From positions 1 through 64,000 of the forward strand of contig JADDOH010002325.1 of NCBI GenBank assembly GCA_016648135.1: DNA of 64,000 nucleotides, read 5' to 3'. The notes under the pieces are model-generated. The model did not search any database. It worked only from the letters and a program-made list of their open reading frames with translations, and had not been told where the DNA came from. How positions within the stretch are numbered: the stretch's first letter is position 1; each line of letters starts with the position of its first letter. Shown in pieces: positions 1 to 11,816 of this stretch. Source of the DNA: Agrypnia vestita. Its lineage: Eukaryota; Arthropoda; Insecta; Trichoptera; Phryganeidae. The position numbers were made by a program, and so were the translations under genes.

Positions 1-179
1 GGCAATATTAGTTACGTGATAACCCCAAATGTTTTCTAAATATGAGTTACAAAAGATGGATGAAATATAATTTAGCAATATGAAATATCACATATTTACA
101 TTTTGCTTGTGAATGTATTAATCAAGATATATTACAGATATATCTATATCAGTAAGTAGAAAGTCTTCTTGGGATGAAA

Positions 180-800
180 GTTTGAATCAGATGCGAAAAA
201 AAGGCTGGTGCTCTATCGGGATGGAACTTGTCGCTGCTCACATTTCCACTCGTTTGTGTTGAGCCTCACGAAGGCGATAAATGACCTTCTGATAGTACTC
301 CTTGGTAATAGTTGTGCCTTGTGGTGCGTATTCATGATGTAGCACCCCTCGGGAGTCAAAGAAAGCGGTTAGCATGATCTTGACGTGCTTTTCTCTAGCC
401 TCAGGGACGAGGGATGTTTTTATTATGAAGGCTGCATCTTTATATCTGGGTCATACCCTTGAACCCATGACCCACCACTAGAGATCACTGTCTTCAAAAT
501 GTTGGGTTAGCTGTTTGCATTGTCCGGCATGTCTTAATTAAAGTTGAATGTACCGATCCAATGCTTACCTCTGCCTCATTTGCAAGTTCTCGGACTGTGA
601 TACGACAAGCATGACCAAAGTCTTGGTAAATCATATTGTTGTTTCGGATTGTAGAGGGCCTATTGGGAAGCGATTCGCCCTCTACTGACGTGCGGGCGGC
701 TTTGAAGCAGTTGTACCACTGCTTTTTCCGTGAGATATTCTTAACATTGTTCCCAGAAGCCTGTTGGATCTTGTGATTGGTTTCCACCTGGGTATCACAA
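180..800 (-). pseudogene. Decayed mariner-family transposase
   Basis: Two blocks on the minus strand read as mariner transposase. The block at 494-787 has the helix-turn-helix linker and second HTH: a degenerate GRTSVE/GRPST region, then ITVRELANEAEVSIGSVHS, close to the family's LTVREIADEVGISxGSxH. The block at about 255-400 reads VKIMLTAFFDSRGVLHHEY followed by GTTITKEYYQKVIYRLREA, the usual segment between the first and second catalytic Asp. The intervening first-Asp region and everything after RLREA, including the HDNA and SPDLAP motifs, are lost or unreadable, and frames shift between blocks. No terminal inverted repeats were found. The element is old and inactive. It differs from both the 10.5-kb and 37.2-kb mariners in this window, so a third lineage is represented. 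Confidence 0.75.
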
Positions 801-3800
801 GTTTTTGGCTAAATTTAATGCAATATACTGCTCAAGTTATCCCCTCATTTCCCAACAATTGACAATCGACGGGTGCTAATTACACTTCTTCACCCGGAGG
901 CTGACTGCCAGCGACTGACGCTTTCTGCGGGTGGGAAAGAATTGCACATGCGCCTGAATGTCCCCTACACATCTTCACCAAAAGACACCTCCCTTTCTTG
1001 ATTTGTTTGGAAAAAATAAAGATTCAATATTATTTGAACACACCCCATGAAATAAGGCTTTTATGCTGTAAGTGGACAGTTTTATGTTAATAACATTGGA
1101 AAAACCTACAATTGCATTTGATTAAGATAAATGTTCATAACTACATAAAAATACATAAAGAAAAAAGTGTAACTGACACATATGTATATAAAATTAGCTT
1201 ATATAAACATGAATATAAACAGCTTTCTTAATATACAGACTTCAGATATAGCATACATTTATTTTGTGAGAACTTTGTTTTTAACTAACCTCAAACGATC
1301 TTTCCGTAATGACCGACTGTTAGATCAAAATGCTGAGCGGCATCAATACTTGCATTGTGCATACAAAACAACATTGTGCATATTACACATGGTAACACTT
1401 GCACTAAAACAATTGAATCCTTAATGTGAAATTTACTGTACTTTTGATTATTCATCTACATTAGATTTTACTTATACTGTTTTCGTTTCAAACATGGATA
1501 AAATACATAAATAAATTTATTTTTTCAGGATGTCTTTTCATGTAGATTTTGTGACCTAGAATGGATACCATATAATAAAATATTTGTTTTTGTTTATCTC
1601 AAATAAGTCTTAGTAACTATTTCATATATTATGAATGTTGACTACAATCTAGATTTTAGTTGAATGATTAACGTAATTAAATTATATCCCAACTTTTTGA
1701 AATACTCTTTTGCTTATTTCTTATAATATTCAGCTCTGAAAGTTTTCATATTCTGGATTTAATTTCAACTCCTCTCCGGGACCACTTGTATTACAAAAAC
1801 ACATGTACACATAAAAAACAAGAAATAAAAATTGGTATTTAAGTTTTTATGGATAGGATGCTTTGGCAAATATCTTTGGCAAAAATAAGATTTTTTTTAT
1901 GGCAAATATCTTTATGAAGATTTATTTTTTAAATTACAAAATAATTGAAGAATTTTGAAGACAAGTCTTGGCATCATTTTTATTACTACCGAACATTTTG
2001 CAAACATGTAAGTATTACATAATACTTGCAGATGGCAAATTAAATATCTCATAAACTGATTCTTGTTGATTGACAAAAAATTGGACACTTATTTCAATCT
2101 GGGTTGTTGTATATTTAAAATGTATATTATCTTAAACAAATATTTTACTTTATAATGGTATCAACAGTAAACTTTTTGCAAAACCAATGCAATCTTTTTA
2201 AAATTAAAATTAATTTGTTTAAATATTTTACTTTATTTTAAATTTGTTAGACAAGTTTATATTTTTTACGTGAATATTTCAGAACCATGTAGTGAAATCC
2301 TGCTTTGCTGTATATATCATTGTTTGTTGTTTTGTTAGAATGTCTTGTATATTTAATAACTCCTAGTTATTTAGACTCAATTTTACGAGTGACACTTGTT
2401 GGGTAACAGTTTTTGTGTATCAATTACATGTTTGCTTTAGTTGCATTGTTTTTGTTCAAAGTATTCCTTAATTTCCACCATAATTCCCATCCATTCTGTA
2501 TTTAATACCTGTACATTTTAACAAGAATACAAAAAACGTAGTAAAAACTCTCATCATTACTATTTTTATAATACATTAAGGTAAATAAGATTTTTTGTTT
2601 TGTTCATTCTGGGAATATAAAATGACCAGTTCTTACATTTATTTTTATTGAAAAATAAAAAATTAGAGAAGTATTTGATGATCCATCAGAATGCTCTTTT
2701 GTTTTTAGATATGAAGACACTAGGGAAAAACAAATTTTAAATATGAATATATTGTTATGAAAAAGCGTACATGGGAACGTCTGGAAAATTTTTTAGGGGA
2801 AAAAATGAATACCATTTAACTATTATTAACTGATACGACAGTTACTTTGTGGTGCAACACGATTATTTTAATTTAAAGTAAATTGAATTTTATAATGCAC
2901 GCATATTGAGCTGAATTTATCACTACTATAGTTTAGAGAAAAACATTCCCTATTGTAGTTTAAGAGGTGGTAGACATTTTTGGATAGGTATTTGAGGCAC
3001 CGTGGAAACTTGTACAATACTTCTTTTGTAATATCTGAATACAAAAACGCAGACCTGGCTGAAGGGTAGTGGGGTTTAACCGACCCTTAAATTTCGAGGT
3101 ATTTCAAAATTTTAATATTTTAAATTTACAACAGAACTTACTTTGTAATTTTTTTTAAATACACCCTTTGGACTTCAGGGACAACAAACATGGCTGTTTA
3201 AGACTTCTAAATTCACTTTGTGGAGCAACATGATTATTTTAATTTATTAAATAAGCCAAATTTTGCGCTTTGCGCGTAAGTGAATTTTATTTTTATCACA
3301 ACTAGTTATTTAGACCCGGTTAAATGGACGGCACTTCTAAAAAATTATGATCATGGGAAAAATAATTTACCATGACCGTAGTTATTTGTGCGTTGTAGTG
3401 CAAATATTGGTATATTAAGAAATAATAATTTTTATATTTATGGTTGAGCATTCCCATTTGTGGTTTTCATCTGCATAATTATCATGGGTTGGTTTATATT
3501 TGTATGTTAATATATAATACTTGTATATGTTATATTGTTACGTATTGCATATGGGACTATTTTGAATTTACTAGGAATAGTGGGTTGAAGAAGATTACAC
3601 AAGATCTTTAATATTTGTATAAAATATAGAGGTTATCTTGGATTTTGCTAGCTGGGTGCCATGAGTTCCAATTTCCAGTTGATATTGCCAAATCAGAATG
3701 TCAAATGTAGTTGTCTGGCTCTCTTGTGGTGGTGGAACAATGTTAATTAATATGCATTCAAATAACACATCTTACGCAGTAAAACTATCATTGCGAGAAA

Positions 3801-4478
3801 TTAAAATGTTTATATTCATTTAATCTGACACTAAAGGTGGTGGAATAAGTATTGATCGATTGTGATAGATCTAAAGTCCGCAGTTAGGTGTAAATCAAAT
3901 TCCAATATGAAAACAATACATTTTTATATCTATGTACATATACAATGACATCACAAAATTGAGAAAATATGTAAAAAATACAGCTTTAACATGTAAAGCA
4001 CACATACATTCATTATGTATCTATAAGAGTATACTAGACGAAAGCAAAGACAAATTTTAGACAAATATTTAATTTTGTTCCTGAGGAAGCACAATATATT
4101 TTTATTAGTTTAAATTGTTAAATAAAAATAATTTTGGTTGTTTAAAAATAATTGACGTGACATACTGGGGAGATCTAGCATGGCAGCCTTATGACAGTAA
4201 AACCTTGTAATATCATTTATGGAAGCCGCCTTTTTTGTTTTGTATTAGATTAAAAATTAAATTTCTAAAAGCAAGGATAAATTGTGTACTGGTAATATTC
4301 TATACAAACTTTTATTTAACTCCTAAAGAATTAAATATTCAGTCGATGGAAGGCAATATGTGTCGGGTTGACTGCTAAATTTTTATATACTTGTCACCGT
4401 GTCATATGTGTAATTTTGATTTCCTCTTAGTTTTACAATAGTTATTCTTGTTGCTTTGCACATTTAAATATATTATAG
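801..4478. other. AT-rich non-coding stretch, no gene recognised
   Basis: No open frame here has recognisable protein similarity. If the ankyrin gene at 4.5 kb is a complete NF-kB p105/Relish gene, its Rel-homology exons should lie upstream, but none was recognised. A short open segment after an acceptor-like site at about 1529 (FSCRFCDLEW, a C-x2-C pair without matching His residues) was seen but is not convincing as an exon. Two similar fragments at about 2835-2900 and 3205-3290 (sharing a GCAACA(C/T)GATTATTTTAATTT core) look like dispersed repeat copies. Confidence 0.5.
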
Positions 4479-4520
4479 ATACAAAATGATGTGCAAAAAA
4501 TGCTTCAACAACCATTGGTG
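4479..4520 (+). CDS. Exon 1 of the ankyrin gene model (14 codons, tentative)
   Basis: An acceptor (TATTATAG) and a strong donor (GTG|GTAAGT) bound 42 bases that read IQNDVQKMLQQPLV with no stop and join the next exon in phase 0. The Gln-rich segment has no diagnostic similarity, so it rests on splice signals and phase only. It would be the linker between the Rel domain and the ankyrin repeats. Coding sequence must continue upstream, but no earlier exon was recognised. Confidence 0.45.
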
Positions 4521-7500
4521 GTAAGTGTCATCTTTTTTTATTGCATCTTATTCTTTGTAGAAATTATATTTATATTTGCTTATCATAACTGAATATTTTT
4601 TCAAATGTATTTGATGACTCTTCAACACATATGACGATGAACATAAAAATTGATGATATCATAAATTATGAAAAATATTTTTGTATTTATATCTTCTTCA
4701 ATGTTTTTTTTAACAGGCCATTAAAATTATGCAAATGTACGTGAAGTCAAAACCAACCCCTGCTATTGCTGAAAAACTGTTAGAATTATTTGATGTGAAA
4801 TTATTAGATGGAGACAGGTATGTAATCCCCATATACTTTTTTATTTTTTAAATATTTTAATGACCGGAATAGAAAAACAATTGATTGATTTTAAATGTTA
4901 AATTTTGCAGCCCTTGTAGCCCAGTGGGCATGACACTGACCTCTCACACCGAGGGTTCCGGGTTCGATTCCCGGTGAGGTCACAATTTAACTATGTGACT
5001 TACTCAAGTCTGGGTGTTTTGTGATGTGTTTCGCTTCTGTAATTGGGCCTTTTGGCCTGTGGAAGCGTAAAATTAAAAAAATATATGATAAAGATATATT
5101 GTCAGTGTTTCTTGTTTGAAAAATATTTGTGGTACATATCTTCCATTAAGTCTCATTGGTATCTATGTTCTGGACTTGCGATGATGCTTTTAAATTCTTC
5201 AGAATAAATGCCACTAGTTTTATTTTATTTTATCTAATAAAATAATAAACCTGTAAACATGTTTTACTATCATTTGAGTTGCCGGGTTCCGCTTTCCACG
5301 TACGAGGGGTATAAAAGCAAAGGCAGCAGATCACACTGAGGTGTTTCTGAGATATAATACAAAAAACCGGTCTCTACTCGAGGAAATTTCTTTGAAATCC
5401 ATGAAACCTACATCTTATTGGAAATAAGTTTTTGAAAACAATTGCCACCTTAGTTTTCCTTTTATATATATGGATAAATTAATATTTAAACTTTTAAATA
5501 TGGATATTATTGTGTTTGCTACCAAATTGCTGCTTTTTCTATTTACATAATTGGATATTGTTGTTTGGTTATGATATTTACTCACTTTAGTATGAAGCAG
5601 CCATTTTGTCATGTGACATCCTTGGGGTCGATTTGTTATTGGATATTGCTGCTTTTGCTTTTTATATAACAAAGCTATCTTAGATTTTAATAGTGATTTG
5701 GAAATACGATTTTGAAACTATATTTCCTTTAAAATCAACTGCACATCAACAACATTTGAAATATTTTTTCAGATATTGCTGTCCTTCACATAAGATAGCA
5801 ATACGTTCAGTACTATGTTTTTAAATAAGTGTGTGTTTACCCTTCTATTGACAATTTCGAAATCAGATTTTTACTTTCTGATATTTACATTTTTATCACA
5901 GTGTTTTGTATTATTCTTCAAAAATTATTGAAAATTAACTTTTTTAATGCCATGTTTATGCGCCAAACCATGTGCGTGATTACACACACTTTTCGTTCTT
6001 GCAGAGACGGAATTAAATGCGATTTTAAGTGTCGTATATTTAAAGTCAATTTGCTGTTATAGTGGATAATAATTCCCGGCATTTTGTAGATGATTAAATC
6101 TTACAGTGTTGTACTGAAACCTGCCACTAATCTGTGGCAATCATTTTTTTAAAACCTCCGGCTTATTAAAAGGTTAACAAATACTTTTTTTCAAATAATG
6201 TGTAGACAAAATATTAAACTAGTTTTAATATGTATATTTGTGTTCCCTAGTTTTCTTCACATGTTTGTCGCGATGAATTTTGAAACCATGGTAATAACTT
6301 TATTAGAAATGATAAAAAATTTGGAAATGCACGATATTTTGAATTATGTCAATGATCGTGGAGAAACTGCTCTACATACCGCGATAATATTCTTCAGACA
6401 CGAAATCATGGGACTTCTCTTGAATGCAGGTATGTTATATTGTTGTTAATCAATGTGTTTATTGTGGTGCGTGCCAGACTATTCTTTGCATACTTTTTAT
6501 CATCGACATTGCCTCACTGAAGTGGGCCAACTTCACCCACATTTTTATGTACTGCAGCAGACTTCTGATTATCCGGGATCTGATTAACCGGTATGCGGAT
6601 TTTTCGTGACAGATTTCGAAAATCATTGAAAAAATATTTTTTTAAATAAAATTTTTCGCATTGTTCATAATGACCTATCACGATTTAGAAAATAAAGACA
6701 GACAGCTAAAAAGATTGTCTGTACGTCATCGTGCCTGAAAAATTATTTTTAATTTCATTTATGTTTATTATTTAGCTTTTTCTAGTGCCTTATTTGAGTT
6801 AGTTATGTCCAGTTGTCATTTTCACTTTTTTTTTTTTTTTTACAAAATAGAGTCTAATTTGTAACGGTGGTATTGCTTGCTGTCAACCGTCAGGGGTGCC
6901 AGAGTTTTTATTTGCGTATCCAAAGCAAAATGTATTTATGATGAGTTAAAGTAACAGGGTGATTTAAGCGCGTCTTCTAGATGGTAAACATGGATTTAAA
7001 AAGGGAAGGGCATTTGATTGATTGCCATTTATGTAAGTAAAAAATTAAGTAATGTAAGTGATAAATTAGCTGTGCAAGAATTTATAGAAACCGTAAATCT
7101 TATGCCGAAATTAATTTACCAAAAAGTAAGTACAAAAGTTATTTGCACTTTTTTGTAAATTATGCAATTTGAATTAAATGTGAATCGATTATCCAGAAAT
7201 TTTTTTCACCATCCATCCCAGATAATCGTGAGTCTACTGTATGTAGAAAGAAAATATACATATTCTGTAAATTGTTTCAATGGTTTATCTATGAGCTGAA
7301 TGTAATCAGGTCTCTGAAGAAAAAATATAGAAGATTAATTTATTGGAAATAAAATATGATTTTAAATTTATGACATGATTATTATCTTTATCTATACCTA
7401 TAAAACTCAATGTCTGTCTGTCTGTCTGTTCTCTATACAAATCCACACCGTTCGATTCTATTCAAATTTTGCAAACTTATGCTTTAGGACCCAGCGGGAA

Positions 7501-10500
7501 CATAGGCAACATTTCCTCCCTATTCTCATACCCCTTACCCTCCCCCTGATATATTTTCGATGCAAATCTGTACCGTTTGACCGATCGGACTCAAAATTTG
7601 GAAACTTATTCTTTAGGACTCAGCGGGGAACATAGGTGATATTTCCCCCCCTATTCTTTTACCCCTTCCCCTCCTGACATATTTTCAATGCAAGTCTGTA
7701 CCGTTTGACCGATCGGACTCAAAATTTGTAAACTTATTCTTTAGGACTCGGCGGATAACATAGGAAACATTGTCCCCCTATTTTATTACCCCTTCCCCTG
7801 ACATATTTTCGATGCAAAACTGTAACGTTTGACCGATCAGACTCAAAATTTGGAAACTTATTCTTTAGGACTCAGCGGGGAACATAGGTGATATATCCCC
7901 CCCTATTCTTTTACCCCTTCCCCTCCTGACATATTTTCAATGCAAAACTGTAACATTTGACCGATCAGACTGAAAATTTGGAAACTTGGAAATATATGTG
8001 ACATTTCCCCCCTATTCTTTTAACCCTTCCCTTCCCCTGATATATTTTCTAGGTAAATCTGTACCTTTCGGCCGATCGGACCTCAAAATTTAGAAACTTA
8101 TTTGTTGAAACTCGGTGGGTAACATATGCGACATTTCCCCCCTATTCTTTTAACTCTTCCCCTCCGCTTATATATTTTCGATGCAAATCATTCGAAACGA
8201 ACCTTTGTTTACCCTCACAAATTTATTTTAAACTTAATCCTTCACCCGTGCAATGCCGTGTGCATAATGCAGTGTGTTAAAAAAATATCTATTTTTGTAT
8301 TTCAGTGGTATATATGATACAAAGTAATTAGTATAGTTTGTAGTTAGTGCATACATATACTAGTCAATATATAAATTATATAGCTCATTAGATTATTCAC
8401 AACCATACCTATGATGTTTATATTTATACGTGAATATTATATTTTGTATTTTTTCTTTATTTATGAAATCCATATTTTACGTTAACATATTTTTTTACAT
8501 TTGCATATATAACTGAATTGGTGTTCATGGGATATTCCCACTAGCCACTAGCCCACACACCACTAGCCCGTAGGCATATGCCGGAGGGTACATATTTGTT
8601 TGATAAAAAAATAAACGCCATGTTCAATACAATATTCAGTTGTGTAATGATAGTTCGACTTTTTGCAAAAAATGTGTCAGGAATATTGAAAAAAAAATGC
8701 AAACTTTGATATTGAATATCTCCATAACTATTCATATTGCTTGAACATTTTCGACGTCAAGGCAGCAATCCACCTGTAAAGTTTTTGCTACTAGCTGTGA
8801 GGCACCTGTAAGTAAAAATATTCACCATTGTTGAATTGAACACTGGACCGTTTCTAGGTTGTGACCCCAACCTGCATGACGATGATGGAAATACTCCTTT
8901 GCATTTGGCAGTGAAGGAAGATAATTCTGAATGCATGGTACAACTACTGGATCGCAACAACTATAGCTCAAAGTATGCTAAGCAACTGGATGTTAACATT
9001 TTCAACAATGGTATTTTTCTTTTAATGCATAATGTATACATTGTCTCTTAATGTTAAAATTCACATATAATCAATTTTTGTTTCAATTATAATTTTAAGA
9101 TATCAAATACATATCGAGGGTAGAAAGCCAAAAAGGTGTTAGTGATTATTTCAAACTTTACAGTGTTTCTTTTATTATTAAATGATTTCCATATTTCATA
9201 TGGAAATCGTTTAGTGATGAAATAAATTTTGAAAAAACATTAATTTGCTCTCCTGTAAAGTTCGAAATAATCAATACCGCCCCTTTGGCTTTCTACCCTC
9301 GATATATTCTTATATGTATCTAATGTACATATTAATTATTTCGTATTCCTTTTTGGACCTGGTCTGACATAGTAAATTTACACACTTCTATGTATTGTTA
9401 GAATTAGGTGCAATATGACTACCTATATCTATTTATGTAATTAGTACAATATCTATTTATGTAATTAGTACAATACAATAATTAATAAATATAATATAAA
9501 AAATGGTTTCCCTTTTCCTAGGTTTGTTTAATGTTCCTGACATTATGACACCAAAACAACAGTTTTATTTCTGTAAACATGAAAAATTATTTTAGTCTTT
9601 GTGGTTTTATGTTAAATAATTTCCACTATATTTTCATTCAATGTTACTTTCAATAATATATGATATGTATATACTTTTTCTTGTTCATATAGATATGATT
9701 TTGGAAAATAGTTATGGTTTTGAATTACATATATCTATGTGGAAGGGAGCGGAGTCAATACAAGTTTAGATTTATTTTTAAAGAACTCCATATAGGTACA
9801 TGTGAAAAAATTGTAAAAAGTATTTTCCAAAATATAGTGTTGTTTTATGTATTAGAAAAAATATTGTTTTTCTAGCTGGTTGGACTGCATTACATCTGGC
9901 GGCCACGTGCGGATCTCTAGCTTCTGTTTCCAGATTGATTAATGCTGGAGCTGACTGCAATATTCGAGGGAGATCAAATGGTCGAACAGTCTTGCACTTA
10001 GCAATCGCTCACCCGCACATTGTAAACTATATATTAGAGCATTCAGAAGTGAGTACTTATTCCTGTACTTTCATAACAGCTTTATGAATGACGAAATTCC
10101 TTAAGGCTGCACATTCACATTAGAAGTTTGAAATATCGAGGTATTCGGTAATTTAACCATACTCTTTCAAGACGGTTATGACAATTAATCTGAATGTAAT
10201 ATCAAGTCACATGAGATTTCGCCATTCAGGCCGTGATAATTGTAAGAATGAGAAGGGCAGGACAAAAAGAGATGGAGATATATTTATGTCAATGTTCAAT
10301 ATCGAAGCGCGGACAGTGACGTATACAGAAATACGATTTCTATGCAGCCGATTGACTGCAAATGTCAAAATGCACCACATTAATTAAAATATATTACAGT
10401 GAAACTCTCTAAATACCTTTTTCAAGGGACCAGCAAATAAAAACTTATTTGGCGTGAAAACATATTACCAGTGATTTCAATATTTTCATATATTACGAGG

Positions 10501-11784
10501 GCGGTCCAATAAGTACCTAGCCTACAAAAGAAAAATGAAAATTTTGGTAAAGTGGCAATTTATTTCTCAACATAATCTCCTTTTAGCTCGATACACTTGA
10601 TCCAGCGAAGCTCCAATTTCTTTAACCTGTCAAAAATACGTTTTCTCGAGGTCTGCAAAGTAGGCCTCCGTGGCGGTGATGACCTCCTCATTCGACTCAA
10701 ATTTCTGCCCGGCGAGTGACTTTTTCAAGTTTGGAAACAAAAAGAAGTCGCACAGGGCCAAATCTGGAGAATACGGTGGATGGGGCAGCAGTTCGTAGCC
10801 CAATTCGACCAATTTGGCCGTGGCGAGGGCGGAGGTGTGAGCCGGAGCGTTGTCATGGTGGAAGAGCACTTTTTTCTTCGCCAAATGTGGCCGTTTTTTC
10901 TGCAATTCGGCGTCGAATTGGCCCAATAATTCGGCATAGTACAGCCCTGTGATCGTTTTGCCCTTCTCCAGGTAGTCGAAGTAGATCACACCTTGTGAAT
11001 CCCAGAAAACGGTGGCCATCACCTTTCCGGCCGATAGGACAGTCTTCGCCTTCTTCGGAGCACGTTCACCGGGTGAAGTCCACTGTTTCGACTGTTCCTT
11101 GGTCTCTGGTGTGTACCAGTGGATCCATGTTTCGTTGACAGTTACGAAACGACGTAGAAACTCCTTCGAATTGCGCTTAAACAGCGTCAAACACTGCTCT
11201 GAGGTAGTCTCACGGTTTCGCTTGTTGTCCGGAGTGAGGGAACGCGGCAGCCATCGCGCCGACAGTTTTCTCATGCCCAAAATTTCATGCAGGATATGAC
11301 CCACGCGGCCTTTTGAGATGCCTACTGTCTCAGCTATCTCGCGCACCTTCAATCGGCGGTCTGCTAATACGAGATCGTGGATTTTTGTTTGTTATCCTCC
11401 GTGGTAGCCATTTTCGGGACACCTGGGCGTGGCTCATCAAAAACCGATGTGCGACCACGTTGAAACTTATTAAACCATTTTTTGACAGTGGCCATCGAAG
11501 GATAAGAGTCACCATACACAGCATCCAAGCGCTCTTTGATTTCGCTGCGCGATTTCTTTTCCAAAAACAAGAATCGAATCACCGACCGATATTGCTCTTT
11601 TTCCATTTTTCTAAAATCTGCGGACACGCCCACTTCCACTCGCGGTCAAAACAAAACTACGAATCCGATTCGACTGAAATTTTTACAGTAGTCGTCTACG
11701 AGAATATACTACACGATAGTAAATTTCTCTTGCGATAGTAGCGCCATCGGGCGGTGAGGCTAGGTACTTATTGGACCGCCCTCG

Positions 11785-11816
<32 letters not shown>

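Larger units (their letters stand above)
6430..8857 (+). other. Intron 3 of the ankyrin gene, transposon-filled
   Basis: This 2.4-kb intron has no recognisable exon. Its second half is occupied by a Helitron-like minisatellite element (7391-8262) and one arm of the CAGGG palindromic family (8632-8762). The first 950 bases are AT-rich and unclassified. Confidence 0.6.

Noticed and set aside
1529..1615. Possible zinc-finger exon (FSCRFCDLEW)
   Set aside because: Only the Cys pair is present; there is no His pair and no clear donor, and the frame soon ends at a stop.
4910..4981. Functional tRNA gene
   Set aside because: The T-arm is perfect but the anticodon stem is broken, the acceptor stem has mismatches, and a SINE body and A-rich tail follow directly.
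10716..11738. Plus-strand open frames within the 10.5-kb mariner
   Set aside because: They are antisense shadows of the transposase frame.
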